From Eleftheria terrae (GTDB lineage Bacteria; Pseudomonadota; Gammaproteobacteria; Burkholderiales; Burkholderiaceae_C), in the NCBI RefSeq assembly GCF_030419005.1, contig NZ_CP106952.1, positions 124,001 through 188,000 of the forward strand: a stretch of 64,000 nt of DNA, written 5' to 3'. Positions 8,402 through 17,733 of the stretch are shown one piece after another; the stretch's first letter is position 1, and each line of letters opens with the position of its first letter. A program made the translations under genes and the position numbers. Under the pieces are notes generated by a model, which did not search any database, was not told the origin of the DNA, and saw only the letters and a program-made list of their open reading frames with translations.

Positions 8402-9658
8402 ATGAGCCAGCGCCCCAAGATCTCCCTGCCCCCTGCCGCCAAGGACAAGGCCCACCCGCGTCGCGACCGGCCCCCGGTGCGCGGCGCCGGCTCGGCCCCG
8501 CGCAAGCGGGCCGTCGCTGGCGCGGTGCCGCCCGAGCGCGACACCCCTGGCGGCAGCACGCCGGCCGAGCCGCGCGACCCGGCGGCCCGTCCCCGCCCCG
8601 CCCAGGCCCAGGCCGCGGCCCGCTCTGCCTCGCCACCCGCTGCCCCGCAGCGCGGCGCTGCCCGAGGCGCCGGCGCGCCCTACCCGGCATCGCCGCAGCG
8701 CCCCGCGGCGCAGCACGGCAAGGCGACACACGGTGCACCGGCCGCGCCGCAACGCGCCGCTGCCCGCGGCGCCGCCTTGCCCCCGGCCGTGCTGCCACAG
8801 CAGCCGGGCGCCAAACGCAGCGACACCGCACGCCATACACCGGCTGCCCCCGGCGCCGGCCCGGCGCCGGCCCGCCTTGCAGCGCCTGTGGTGAAGTCGG
8901 ACGACACGCGGCCGCGCCTGTCCAAGCGAATGAGCGAGCTGGGCCTGGCCTCGCGGCGCGAGGCGGATGAATGGATCGCCGCCGGCTTTGTCTCGGTGGA
9001 TGGCCAGCAGGTCACCGAACTGGGCGTGCGCGTGTCGCCCGAGGCGCGCATCAGCGTGGACCCGGCCGCCCGCTTGCAACAGGCCCAACGGGTCACGGTG
9101 CTGCTGAACAAGCCGATCGGCTATGTCAGCGGACAGGCCGAGGACGGCTACGAGCCCGCGGTGGTGCTGGTGACGCCACAGAACCACTGGGCCGGCGACA
9201 AGTCGGGCACCCGCTACCAGGGCCAGCACTTGCGCGGGCTGGCGCCGGCCGGGCGCTTGGACATCGATTCCACCGGACTGCTGGTGCTGACACAGGACGG
9301 CCGCATCGCCCGGCACCTGATCGGCGAGGACTCGACCGTCGAAAAGGAATACCTGGTGCGTGTGCAGTACGGCCGGCCCGGCCGGCTGCCCGACGTTGTC
9401 CCGGCCGAAGACCTGCAACTGCTTCGCCACGGGCTGAGCCTGGACGGCAAGCAGCTGCAGCCCGCCAAGGTGTCGTGGCAGAACGAAGACCAGCTGCGTT
9501 TTGTGCTGCGCGAGGGCCGCAAGCGCCAGATCCGCCGCATGTGCGAGGCGGTTGGGCTGAAGGTGGTGGGCCTGCGGCGCATCCGCATCGGCAGCGTGGT
9601 GCTGGGCGACCTGCCGGTCGGCCAGTGGCGCTACCTGCGCGACGACGAGCGCTTCTGA
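8402..9658 (+). CDS. rluF: RsuA/RluF-type 23S rRNA pseudouridine synthase with long disordered N-terminus
   Basis: 418 residues. About the first 170 are low-complexity (Ala, Pro, Arg rich) and look disordered and basic. An S4 RNA-binding domain follows ([21 protein letters not shown]), then the RsuA-family catalytic domain with [17 protein letters not shown], whose aspartate is the catalytic residue, and the terminal [16 protein letters not shown] motif. Insertions around the active site resemble RluF (23S U2604) more than RluB. The enzyme isomerises uridine in ribosomal RNA. The basic extension probably adds non-specific RNA affinity. The family is certain; the exact target is inferred. Confidence 0.87.
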   Translation: MSQRPKISLPPAAKDKAHPRRDRPPVRGAGSAPRKRAVAGAVPPERDTPGGSTPAEPRDPAARPRPAQAQAAARSASPPAAPQRGAARGAGAPYPASPQRPAAQHGKATHGAPAAPQRAAARGAALPPAVLPQQPGAKRSDTARHTPAAPGAGPAPARLAAPVVKSDDTRPRLSKRMSELGLASRREADEWIAAGFVSVDGQQVTELGVRVSPEARISVDPAARLQQAQRVTVLLNKPIGYVSGQAEDGYEPAVVLVTPQNHWAGDKSGTRYQGQHLRGLAPAGRLDIDSTGLLVLTQDGRIARHLIGEDSTVEKEYLVRVQYGRPGRLPDVVPAEDLQLLRHGLSLDGKQLQPAKVSWQNEDQLRFVLREGRKRQIRRMCEAVGLKVVGLRRIRIGSVVLGDLPVGQWRYLRDDERF

Positions 9659-9689
9659 CGGCGAGCGCGGCGCCCGGCCAGGTCCGCCG

Positions 9690-9905
9690 CTACTTGCGCA
9701 GGCCCAGCAGCAACAGCACCGCGCCTCCGGCCAGCGCCGCCGCACCGGCCCAGGTCGGCACCGGCCGCTCGGTCTGCACCTGGGCCTTGAAGTCACCCAG
9801 CTGGAAGACGGTCTCGCTGGAGGTCAGGGACAGGCCCTTGAGCAGGATGAACCCGCCCAGCGCGATCAATCCGGCGCCCAGCGCCGCCAGCAGCAGTTTT
9901 TTCAT
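9690..9905 (-). CDS. Small two-helix membrane protein, unknown function
   Basis: 71 residues from the ATG at 9905, with GGAG six bases upstream; a GTG codon one position earlier is a less likely start. Two hydrophobic segments (about 4-24 and 50-69) flank a short polar loop with a strand-like LGDFKAQVQTE. The style recalls small DUF3185-like proteins, but I cannot name a family. It is the last gene of a probable operon with the PA2779 and PA2778 homologues (40-base gap) and ends convergently with the pseudouridine synthase. Confidence 0.65.
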   Translation of the reverse strand: MKKLLLAALGAGLIALGGFILLKGLSLTSSETVFQLGDFKAQVQTERPVPTWAGAAALAGGAVLLLLGLRK

Positions 9906-9944
9906 CACGTTCTCCGATCCCTCTTTCGGCCGACGCCTGCGGAC

Positions 9945-10910
9945 TCAAGGTCCATCGCCGTTTTCGGCCCCCACTTTCGCCATCAGCGCCCGGGCCTGCG
10001 GCGCCCAGCTGCCACCCAGGGCCAGCGCCTGGCGCGCGGCCTCACGGGCCTGGGCACGGCGGCCGAGTTCGAGTTCGACGCTGCCATGGTTGATCCAGGC
10101 GGCGGCGCTGCGGTGCTGCCGTGCGACGCCGGCAAACACGGCACTGGCCTCGACCTTGCGGCCGGCAGCATACAAGGTATTGCCCCGGCCCATCTGCAGC
10201 GTCAGGCTGTGCGGCCAGCGGTCGGCCGCGACGGCATAGGCCAGCTCCGCCGCCGGCGCCGGGGCGACCCGCTCGAAGGCGATCAGCGCCTGGGTGGTCT
10301 CCACCTCGGTGGCGCTGGCGGCGAGCCGGCCGGGCGGCAGGGCCACGAAGGCCCAGTGCCGCGAGCGCGCCCAGGTGTGCTCGAAGGTGCGCATGCGCAT
10401 TTCCTGGCGTCGCTCGTGCCCGGAGCGCAGCAGCACCGTCTCCCGGTCGAGGTCGTATCCCACCACCACTGCGTAGTGCCAGGTCGGCGCCATCGGCAAG
10501 GCCAGGTTCTGCAGGATCAGCACCGGTGTGCCGGCCGCCACCTCGCGGAAGACCGCGGGCAGCTCCGGCGGCAGCAGCACCGCGACCGCGCCGTGGCGAC
10601 GCGCAGCGGCCAGCATTTCCACCTGCAGCGAGCCCTGGCGGCCGGGCAGGTACACCTCCGGCTGCAGCTCGGCCGGCGTCACGGGCAGGCCGGCAGCATG
10701 CATCACGGCGGCCAGTGTTTCCGGGCCGCAGAGGTAGCGCTGCTCCTGCGGGAAGAAGGGCGTCTCGGTCAGCTCCGCCTGGCGCGGCAGGCCGGCCATC
10801 TCATCGCGGCGGCGGCCGAGCAGGGCCGCCGTCTGCACCGCACAACCGGTAAGGCCGAGCAGGCCCAGCCCGGCCACGAGCAGGCGACGGCGCCCGCTGC
10901 AGGACGGCAC
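9945..10910 (-). CDS. PA2778-family C39-like cysteine peptidase lipoprotein
   Basis: 321 residues if the GTG at 10910 is the start; the start is uncertain because no strong ribosome site is visible, but the lipobox LLGLTGC close behind it supports this region. The catalytic core resembles C39 peptidases: RYLCGPETLAAVMHAAG provides the cysteine and WHYAVVVGYD the histidine. The C-terminal third has a TPR-like helical pair (AWINHGSVELELGRRAQAREAA). Homologues are annotated as PA2778-family peptidases and sit beside PA2779-family proteins, as here. The protein is probably held at the periplasmic face of a membrane. The substrate is unknown; the neighbour PA2779 homologue is an obvious candidate. 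Confidence 0.82.
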   Translation of the reverse strand: MPSCSGRRRLLVAGLGLLGLTGCAVQTAALLGRRRDEMAGLPRQAELTETPFFPQEQRYLCGPETLAAVMHAAGLPVTPAELQPEVYLPGRQGSLQVEMLAAARRHGAVAVLLPPELPAVFREVAAGTPVLILQNLALPMAPTWHYAVVVGYDLDRETVLLRSGHERRQEMRMRTFEHTWARSRHWAFVALPPGRLAASATEVETTQALIAFERVAPAPAAELAYAVAADRWPHSLTLQMGRGNTLYAAGRKVEASAVFAGVARQHRSAAAWINHGSVELELGRRAQAREAARQALALGGSWAPQARALMAKVGAENGDGP

Positions 10911-10957
10911 AGGCAGGAGGCAGCCGGCCGCCGGCGGCCGGGCAAGTCGAACGGGCT

Positions 10958-11374
10958 TCAGCGGATGGAGCGGGTGAAGGGGAAGATCTTGGTGAAGCCG
11001 AGGATGTCGGTCACCAGCAGCAGCACGAATACGAACACCGCCACGCCGAGCACGTCGCCACCGGCCGGGGCCTCGTCGATGCGGGCCATCAGTTCGCTCG
11101 CTTCTGCGTCGCTGAGCGCGGCGATGCGAGCGCGCGCCAGCTCGGCGGACACGCCCCACTCCTGGAGCCGCGCCACCAGTTCCGGGCGCTCCAGCTGGCT
11201 GGCCAGGCGCTGGCGCTGCAGGTCGCCGGCCGGGCTCTGCGCCGCCACCTCCTGCGCGACCTGTTCGGTGGTGATCAGCGTGGCCGACACCGGTTGCGCC
11301 ATGGCGCCGAAGCCGAGCGAGAGCGATACGGCGCAGGCCGTGGCACGCACAAAACGCGACAAGGAGCGGGACAT
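10958..11374 (-). CDS. PA2779-family membrane protein
   Basis: 138 residues from the ATG at 11374, which has GAAGGAG upstream. It has a signal peptide (ending GAMAQPVSA), a helical middle region (LERPELVARLQEWGVSAEL, then DAEASELMARIDEAPAGG), and a C-terminal transmembrane helix followed by a basic end (FPFTRSIR). This is the layout of the PA2779 family, encoded next to the PA2778-family peptidase. It leads a likely three-gene operon read leftward. The role is unknown; a structural substrate or partner of the peptidase is an inference. Confidence 0.8.
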   Translation of the reverse strand: MSRSLSRFVRATACAVSLSLGFGAMAQPVSATLITTEQVAQEVAAQSPAGDLQRQRLASQLERPELVARLQEWGVSAELARARIAALSDAEASELMARIDEAPAGGDVLGVAVFVFVLLLVTDILGFTKIFPFTRSIR

Positions 11375-11685
11375 GAGGGGGTCTCCTTCAAGCAGCGATG
11401 GTCGAGGTGTGTTCTGTTCCCTTGCGCCGCGCATGCTCGCGTGGGGGCACGGGACCGGCCGTGCGGGCAAAAAGCGCAGCGGCGCGCAGGGAGAGCATTT
11501 TGGCGGGAAAAGGCGCCTCGTCGCGCGCGGCAAGGTGAGCGACTGTTTATGCCGCCGCGGCGGCTCTGCTACGCTGCGCGCATGTTGTGCCTGCCAGAGA
11601 TCGCCCCACCGGCCGCCGCTGCGGCCGACGGGCGCCCCCTTTCCCTGCCTCCCCGAGCAGACGCGCCCGCCGCGGGCGTCGCCCC
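11375..11685. other. Divergent intergenic region between PA2779 homologue and miaA
   Basis: This 311-base gap should contain the leftward promoter for the PA2779 operon and the rightward promoter for miaA. I see the PA2779 ribosome site at its left edge but no confident promoter motif and no gene. The reading frame upstream of the miaA start is open, but it lacks MiaA similarity. Confidence 0.5.
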
Positions 11686-12645
11686 ATGACCGCGCTGGAC
11701 TGCATCTGCCTGGCCGGCCCGACGGCCGGCGGCAAGACCGCGGCCGCGCTGGCCGTGGCGCAAAAGCTGCCGGTGGAGATCATCAGCGTGGACTCGGCCC
11801 TGGTCTACCGCGGCATGGACATCGGCACCGCCAAGCCGACGCCCGCCGAGCGGGCTGCGGTACCGCACCACCTGATCGACCTCATCGATCCGACCCAGGC
11901 CTATTCTGCGGCGCAGTTCGTGGCCGACGCGACCCGGCTGATGGCCGAGATCCGGGCGCGCGGCCGGCTGCCCTTGCTGGTCGGCGGCACGATGCTCTAC
12001 TACAAGGCCTTGCTCGATGGCATGGACCCGCTGCCGGCCGCCGACGCCGAAGTGCGCGCCGAGCTGGACGCCGAAGCCGCCGCGCTGGGCTGGCCGGCGA
12101 TGCACGAGGCACTGGCCCGGGTCGACCCGCTCACCGCCGCCCGCCTGGCGCCCAACGACGCGCAGCGCATCCAGCGGGCGCTGGAGGTGTGGCGCCTGTC
12201 GGGCCAGCCGCTGTCGTCCTTCCACACCGACCGCTTTGGCGCGGGCCGCAACCGGCCGACACCGCCGGCTCCGCTGATCTCGCTGGAGCCGCGCGAGCGC
12301 GGCTGGCTGCACCGGCGCATCGAAGCCCGCTTCGCGCAGATGCTGCAGCAGGGGCTGGTCGACGAGGTGCAGCAGCTGCGTGCCCGCGGCGACCTGAGCC
12401 TGGCCCTGCCTTCCATGCGCTGCGTCGGCTACCGCCAGGTGTGGGAGATGCTCGACGGCCTGTTCCAGGCCTCGGCGCTGCCCGAGCGCGGCGTCACCGC
12501 CACCCGCCAGCTGGCCAAGCGCCAGCTCACCTGGCTGCGCGGCATGCCGCACCGCCAGGTGGTGGCAAGCGACGATGCCGACGCCCTGGACCAGGTGGTG
12601 CAGCGGGTGCAGCGCCTCGTGGCGTCCTCGGAGCTGGCTCGATGA
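11686..12645 (+). CDS. miaA: tRNA dimethylallyltransferase MiaA
   Basis: 319 residues from the ATG at 11686; an in-frame upstream extension is not family-like. The P-loop GPTAGGKT is near the N-terminus, followed by [18 protein letters not shown], which holds the catalytic aspartate. [15 protein letters not shown] and the tRNA-contacting C-terminal part ([10 protein letters not shown]) complete the family signature. It transfers a dimethylallyl group to N6 of A37 in tRNAs reading codons that start with U. Its stop overlaps the ATG of the next gene (ATGA), implying translational coupling to the ABC ATPase. Confidence 0.96.
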   Translation: MTALDCICLAGPTAGGKTAAALAVAQKLPVEIISVDSALVYRGMDIGTAKPTPAERAAVPHHLIDLIDPTQAYSAAQFVADATRLMAEIRARGRLPLLVGGTMLYYKALLDGMDPLPAADAEVRAELDAEAAALGWPAMHEALARVDPLTAARLAPNDAQRIQRALEVWRLSGQPLSSFHTDRFGAGRNRPTPPAPLISLEPRERGWLHRRIEARFAQMLQQGLVDEVQQLRARGDLSLALPSMRCVGYRQVWEMLDGLFQASALPERGVTATRQLAKRQLTWLRGMPHRQVVASDDADALDQVVQRVQRLVASSELAR

Positions 12646-13319
12646 CGACCGTCCTGCAGGTGCGAGGCCTGGGCAAGCGTTATGGCGACGACTGGGTGTT
12701 CCGCGACGTCACCCTCGACGTGGCGCCGGGCGAGTTCGTCGCCATCCTTGGCGAATCGGGTGTCGGCAAGTCGACCCTGCTCAACTGCATTGCCGGGCTG
12801 GACCGGCCCGATGCCGGCGAGATCGAGGTGCAGGGCCAGGCGATCCAGCGCCTGCCCGAGGCGGCCCAGGCGCATTTCCGGCGCCGCCACCTGGGCTTCG
12901 TGTTCCAGGCCTTCCACGTGTTGCCGCATCTCAGCGTGGCGCAGAACGTCGGGCTGCCGCTGATGCTGCTGGGCCAGCCGGACGATGGCCGCATCGAACA
13001 GGCGCTGCAGGCGGTCGGGCTGGCCGGACTGGGCGAGCGGCTGCCGCAGCAGCTGTCGGGCGGGCAGTTGCAGCGAGTGGCGATCGCCCGGGCCCTGATC
13101 CACCGGCCGGCGCTGATCCTGGCCGACGAGCCCTCGGGCAACCTGGACCCCGCCACCGCCGCCCGGGTGATGGACGCGCTGGTGCAGCAGGTGCAGGACC
13201 ACCGCGCCGCGTGCGTGCTGGTGACCCATTCGCTCGGCGCGGCGCAGCGTGCCCACCGCGTGCTGCGGCTCACCGCCGAGGGCTTGCGCCCGGCCCGGGC
13301 CGCCGACGCCGCTGCCTGA
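12642..13319 (+). CDS. ABC transporter ATP-binding protein, LolD/MacB type
   Basis: 225 residues, overlapping miaA by four bases. Walker A is GESGVGKST, the signature is [16 protein letters not shown] and Walker B is [13 protein letters not shown], the typical set for ATPases that serve FtsX-type permeases. The likely partner is the FtsX-type permease that begins 1.9 kb downstream, with the AttH-like protein after it. Together these resemble the attEFGH organisation, where ATPase, permease(s) and a lipocalin-like protein form one system. The transported substrate is unknown. Confidence 0.88.
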   Translation: MTTVLQVRGLGKRYGDDWVFRDVTLDVAPGEFVAILGESGVGKSTLLNCIAGLDRPDAGEIEVQGQAIQRLPEAAQAHFRRRHLGFVFQAFHVLPHLSVAQNVGLPLMLLGQPDDGRIEQALQAVGLAGLGERLPQQLSGGQLQRVAIARALIHRPALILADEPSGNLDPATAARVMDALVQQVQDHRAACVLVTHSLGAAQRAHRVLRLTAEGLRPARAADAAA

Positions 13320-13415
13320 GTGGGCCGCAGCGGGGCTTGAGCGACGTCAAGCCGGCAGGCCGGCCCGCCACCTACAGTGAGGTGCTTGTCTTCACACACC
13401 TCAAGCAAGCCCGCC

Positions 13416-14210
13416 ATGCCGATCGAACTGTTCAACCACCAGGGGCACAGCTGCCTGATGTTCACCGATCTCTCCAGCGAAGGTGGCGAGGCGGTGCAGG
13501 CCAACCAGTTCCTGGTGGTGCACCAGGACAGCGGCGCCATCATCGACCCGGGCGGCAACCTCGCCTACAGCGAGTTGTACCTGGGCATGACCCGCCATTT
13601 CTCGCCGAGCAAGCTGTCGGCGATCCTGGCCTCGCATGCCGATCCCGACATCATCGCCTCGCTGGATCGCTGGATGACGGCCACCACCGCGCCGCTGTAC
13701 ATCTCGCGGGTCTGGGAGCGCTTCGTGCCGCACTTCTGCAAGGCCGGCAAGACGGAAGGCCGCATCGTGGGCATTCCGGACGAAGGCCAGTACATCCCCG
13801 TCGGCACCAGCCACCTGATCGCGCTGCCGGCGCACTTCCTGCATGCCGAAGGCAACTTCCAGTTCTACGACCCGGTCAGCCGCATCCTGTTCTCGGGCGA
13901 CCTGGGTGCCTCCATCGGCACCGGGGAGCAAGCGGGCGACACCGTCACCTCGCTGGCCGGCCACCTGCCCCGCATGGAAGCCTTCCACCGCCGGCTGATG
14001 GTGTCCAACAAGGTGCTGCGCCACTGGGCGCAGATGGTTCGCCCGCTGGACATCGACATGATCGTGCCGCAGCACGGCGCGCCGCTGCGCGGCGCCGCCG
14101 TGCCGGAATTCATCGAATGGGTGCAGGGCCTGAGCTGTGGCATCGACCTGATGAACGACTCCCACTACGCGGTGCCGCCCCGGCCGCGCCAGCTGCAACG
14201 GGTGAGCTGA
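13416..14210 (+). CDS. MBL-fold di-iron protein, ODP/FprA-like oxygen-binding domain
   Basis: 264 residues starting at the ATG of MPIELFNH. The fold is metallo-beta-lactamase with ligands typical of the flavodiiron/ODP family: ASHADPDII supplies HxDx[13 protein letters not shown] a histidine, GDLGASIG the bridging aspartate and PQHGAPLRG the last histidine. The flavodoxin domain of true flavodiiron proteins is absent, so this is the stand-alone oxygen-binding di-iron type linked to oxygen or redox sensing. A diguanylate cyclase lies immediately downstream on the opposite strand. The gene lies between the ABC ATPase and its probable permease. Confidence 0.78.
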   Translation: MPIELFNHQGHSCLMFTDLSSEGGEAVQANQFLVVHQDSGAIIDPGGNLAYSELYLGMTRHFSPSKLSAILASHADPDIIASLDRWMTATTAPLYISRVWERFVPHFCKAGKTEGRIVGIPDEGQYIPVGTSHLIALPAHFLHAEGNFQFYDPVSRILFSGDLGASIGTGEQAGDTVTSLAGHLPRMEAFHRRLMVSNKVLRHWAQMVRPLDIDMIVPQHGAPLRGAAVPEFIEWVQGLSCGIDLMNDSHYAVPPRPRQLQRVS

Positions 14211-14216
14211 TCGCCT

Positions 14217-15038
14217 TCAGGCAGCGCTGGCTCCCCGGCGGCCGGCACTGGCCACGCAGACCCGGTTGCGCCCGCCACGCTTGGCTTCGTACAGGGCCAC
14301 GTCGGCCTCGTGCACCAGGGCGTCCAGCGTCGGGGTCTCGGGGCGCAAGGCCGCCACGCCGAGGCTGACCGTCACCTCCACCGTCCGGCCGCGCCAGGCG
14401 AGCGAGAGGCCGGCCACCTGGTCGCGCATGCGCTCGGCCATGGCCAGCGCTCCGGCCAGGTCGGTCTGCGGCAGCAGGACCACCAGCTCCTCGCCACCGA
14501 AGCGGGCCAGCAGATCGGTGCTGCGCAGCGTTGCCCGGCAGGCCAGCGAGATCTCGCGCAGCAGCACGTCGCCACACTGGTGGCCATGGGTGTCGTTGAC
14601 CTGCTTGAAATGGTCGGCGTCGAGCAGGATCAGGGCCAGCGGGGTGCCGTAGCGGCGGGCCCGCAGCAGCTCGGCCTCGCCCAGTTCGACGAAATGGCGC
14701 CGGTTGAAGCTGTCGGTCAGTTCGTCGGTGATGGCCAGCTGGCGGATCCGCAGGCGCGAAGCTTCCAGCTCGTAGAGCAGCTTGAGGATCACGTAGCCGG
14801 TGACCGGCGCCACCGACAGCACGCACACCGCCGTGGCGAACAGCGCGGGCGGCAAGGCGCGCCCGGCCAGCACGGTGATCAGCGTGGTGATGGACATCGA
14901 CGCGGCCAGCACCAGCCCGGTGTACAGCAGGTTGGCACGCGCAAGGCCGATGCGCAGCACCCAGCGGCGCAAGCGGTCCCAGCGGGACGGCGGTGCTGTG
15001 GCAGGGCAGGGACGGAGGCGGGCTTGCACGGCGGGCAC
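14217..15038 (-). CDS. Diguanylate cyclase (GGDEF) with N-terminal membrane helices
   Basis: 273 residues if the GTG at 15038 is used. The start is uncertain: another GTG lies at 15029 and an open frame reaches 15209. Two transmembrane helices (around LLYTGLVLAASMSITTLITVL and the following ALFATAVCVLSVAPVTGYVI segment) precede a complete GGDEF domain with the active GGEEL motif and DADHFKQVNDTHGHQCGD. It should make cyclic-di-GMP at the inner membrane. No RxxD inhibitory site is obvious at the usual place. It ends six bases from the end of the convergent di-iron MBL gene. Confidence 0.85.
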   Translation of the reverse strand: MPAVQARLRPCPATAPPSRWDRLRRWVLRIGLARANLLYTGLVLAASMSITTLITVLAGRALPPALFATAVCVLSVAPVTGYVILKLLYELEASRLRIRQLAITDELTDSFNRRHFVELGEAELLRARRYGTPLALILLDADHFKQVNDTHGHQCGDVLLREISLACRATLRSTDLLARFGGEELVVLLPQTDLAGALAMAERMRDQVAGLSLAWRGRTVEVTVSLGVAALRPETPTLDALVHEADVALYEAKRGGRNRVCVASAGRRGASAA

Positions 15039-15207
15039 GGCGCAAAAAGCGGCGATGGTGACATGAGCCTCGCGGCTTGTGTGCGTTTCGGGCCCTTCAA
15101 ACGCGGGGGAGACCCGACGAGCACCGCACAATAGGCGGGTGTCGTCCGCCCCTGTCTCCGCCTCCCTTGCCGCCCGCCCCGCCACGAGCCATGCCGTGCC
15201 CGGCGCC

Positions 15208-17733
15208 ATGGCGGTGCTGCCGCCGCTGCTGGCGCGCTATTCCTGGAGCGAGCTGCGCCACCATCCCTGGCGCCACCTGGCCGCCGTGCTCGCGGTGCTG
15301 CTGGGTGTCGCGCTGGCATTCTCGGTGCACCTCATCAACCAGTCGGCCCTCAGCGAGTTCAGCGCTGCCGTGCGTTCCGTCAATGGCCAGCCCGACCTGG
15401 AGCTGCGAGGGCCGCAGGCCGGATTTGACGAAACCCTGTATGCGAAGGTTGCACAACATCCCCAGGTGTTGCACGCCAGCCCGGTGGTGGAAATCGACAC
15501 CTATGCCCGCCACCCCGGGGGGGAGCGCCTGGCGCTGCGCATCGCCGGCATCGATGCCCTGGCGGCCGGCCCGCTCGCGCCGGCCCTGCTGCCCCGCCTG
15601 GCCGAAGGCGAAGACCGGCTGGCGCTGTTCGACCCCTCGGCCGTCTGGCTGAACGGGGCGGCCCAGCAGGCACTCGGCGTCGCGCCGGGCGGCTGGCTCG
15701 AGGTCTCGCACGGGCTGGCGTGGCGACGGCTGCGGGTGGCCGGCAGCATTGCGGCCGCCGGGCCGCCGCTGGCGGTGATGGACATTGCCGGCGCGCAAAG
15801 CCAGTTCGGCCGTCTGGGCCGGCTCTCGCGCATCGACCTGCAGCTGGCCAGCGGCGCCCTGCCCGAGACGGTGCGGCGCGCGCTGGCGCTGCCGGCCGGC
15901 GTGCAGGCCATCGCGCCACAGGATGCCAGCCAGCGCATCTCCAACGTGTCACGCGCCTACCGCGTCAACCTGACGGTGCTGGCCCTGGTGGCGCTGTTCA
16001 CCGGCGGCTTCCTCGTCTTCTCGGTGCTGTCGCTGTCGGTGGCCAAGCGCCTGCAGCATTTCGCGCTGCTGGGCGTGCTGGGCCTGAGCGCGCGCGAGCG
16101 CCTGCAGCTGGTGGTGGCCGAGGCGGCCCTGCTCGGCCTGCTGGGCAGCACGCTCGGGCTGGCCCTGGGCACCGGCCTGGCGGCGCTGGCCCTGCGGCTG
16201 CTGGCCGGCGACCTGGGCGGCGGCTATTTCCCCGGCGTGACGCCGGCCCTGCAGTTCTCGGCCGGTGCCGCCCTGCTCTATGGCGGCCTGGGCGTGGCCG
16301 CGGCGCTGCTCGGCGGCTGGCTGCCGGCACGTGCCGCCCAGGGCCTGGCGCCGGCCCAGGCACTCAAGGGCCTGGGCGACCTGCGAGCCGGCCACGGCCG
16401 GCGCGGCCTGGGCCTGGCGCTGCTGGCCGCTGGCGGCCTGCTGGCCTTGCTGCCGCCGGTGGCCGGGCTGCCAGTGTTTGCTTACCTGTCGGTGGCAGCG
16501 CTGTTGGTGGGGGGCATTGCCTGTGTGCCCGATGCGGTGGGCCTGCTGCTGCTGGCCTGCGGTCGCCGCGTGCGCCAGCCGCAGGCCCTGCTCGCGCTGG
16601 AACGGGCCCGTCGCATGCGGCACAGCGCCACCGTGGCGGTGGCCGGCGTGGTGGCCAGCCTCAGCCTGGCGGTGGCGCTCACCGTGATGGTGGCCAGCTT
16701 CCGCGACTCGGTGGCGCGCTGGCTCGACGCCGTGCTGCCGGCCGACCTCTATGTGCGCACCGCAGTCAGCACGGCCACCTCGGAGGCGGTCTTCCTGCCG
16801 CAATCGCTGGTGCAGGCGGTCGGCCGGCTGGACGCGGTGGCCCGGCTCGACACGCTGCGGGTGACCAGCCTGACGGTGGACGCGGCGCGTCCGCCGGTGG
16901 CCCTGATCGCCCGCAGCCTGGACCGTCCGGAGCGCAGCCTGCCCCTGACCGGCGAGCTGCTGCCCCCGGTGCCCGGCACGGTCGGCCTGTATGTGAGCGA
17001 AGCGATGGTGGACCTCTACGGCGCCCGCCCCGGCACCCGCCTGCAGCTGCCGCTGCCGGGCCAGGCCGCCGGCACGCTGGACGGCGTGGTGCGCGGCGTC
17101 TGGCGCGACTATGCCCGGCAGCACGGCTCGGTGGTGGTGTCGGCGGCCGACTTCGTGCACCACACCGGCGACGAGCGCGTCAACGACCTGGCACTGTGGC
17201 TGCGCGAAGGCGCCTCGATGCCGCAGCTGCAGCAGGACATCCGCCGCCTGAGCGGCGATCCGCAGTTGCTGGACTTCGCCTCAGCCGGCGAGATCCGGGC
17301 CCGCTCGCTGCAGATCTTCGACCGCAGCTTCGCCGTGACCTACTGGCTGCAGGCGGTGGCGGTGGCGATCGGCCTGTTCGGCATCGCCGCCAGCTTCTCG
17401 GCCCAGGTGCTGGCGCGGCGCAAGGAGTTCGGACTGCTGCAGCACCTGGGATTCACCCGCGGACAGGTGCTGGCGGTGGTGGCCGGCGAAGGCGCCGCCT
17501 GGACGGCCGCCGGCGCCGTGCTGGGGCTCGGCCTCGGCCTGCTGGTCAGCGTGGTGCTGGTGCATGTGGTGAACCCGCAGAGCTTCCACTGGAGCATGGA
17601 CCTGCAGCTGCCCTGGGGCCGCCTGCTCGGCCTGTGCGCCGCGGTGATGGCGGCCGGCAGCCTGACCGCCTATGTGGCCGGCCGGGCGGCCGCCGGGCGC
17701 GACGCGGTGCTGGCCGTGAAGGAGGACTGGTGA
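15208..17733 (+). CDS. ABC transporter permease with duplicated FtsX domains
   Basis: 841 residues from the ATG at 15208; a GTG at 15139 would add 23. The N-terminal helix is preceded by the RYSWSELRHHPWRHLAAV segment typical of this family. Then come a large periplasmic domain, a block of helices (about 280-480), a second periplasmic domain, and a C-terminal three-helix FtsX domain (about 730-830). This 2x4-helix plan is that of YbbP/AttFG-type permeases, which work mechanically on periplasmic or lipid substrates rather than forming a simple channel. The stop overlaps the start of the AttH-like gene. The probable ATPase partner is at 12642-13319. Confidence 0.87.
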   Translation: MAVLPPLLARYSWSELRHHPWRHLAAVLAVLLGVALAFSVHLINQSALSEFSAAVRSVNGQPDLELRGPQAGFDETLYAKVAQHPQVLHASPVVEIDTYARHPGGERLALRIAGIDALAAGPLAPALLPRLAEGEDRLALFDPSAVWLNGAAQQALGVAPGGWLEVSHGLAWRRLRVAGSIAAAGPPLAVMDIAGAQSQFGRLGRLSRIDLQLASGALPETVRRALALPAGVQAIAPQDASQRISNVSRAYRVNLTVLALVALFTGGFLVFSVLSLSVAKRLQHFALLGVLGLSARERLQLVVAEAALLGLLGSTLGLALGTGLAALALRLLAGDLGGGYFPGVTPALQFSAGAALLYGGLGVAAALLGGWLPARAAQGLAPAQALKGLGDLRAGHGRRGLGLALLAAGGLLALLPPVAGLPVFAYLSVAALLVGGIACVPDAVGLLLLACGRRVRQPQALLALERARRMRHSATVAVAGVVASLSLAVALTVMVASFRDSVARWLDAVLPADLYVRTAVSTATSEAVFLPQSLVQAVGRLDAVARLDTLRVTSLTVDAARPPVALIARSLDRPERSLPLTGELLPPVPGTVGLYVSEAMVDLYGARPGTRLQLPLPGQAAGTLDGVVRGVWRDYARQHGSVVVSAADFVHHTGDERVNDLALWLREGASMPQLQQDIRRLSGDPQLLDFASAGEIRARSLQIFDRSFAVTYWLQAVAVAIGLFGIAASFSAQVLARRKEFGLLQHLGFTRGQVLAVVAGEGAAWTAAGAVLGLGLGLLVSVVLVHVVNPQSFHWSMDLQLPWGRLLGLCAAVMAAGSLTAYVAGRAAAGRDAVLAVKEDW

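Noticed and set aside
10086..13319. A 1077-residue frame spanning the PA2778 region, miaA and the ATPase
   Set aside because: Only its final 225 residues are real (the ABC ATPase). The upstream part is an out-of-frame shadow of other genes.
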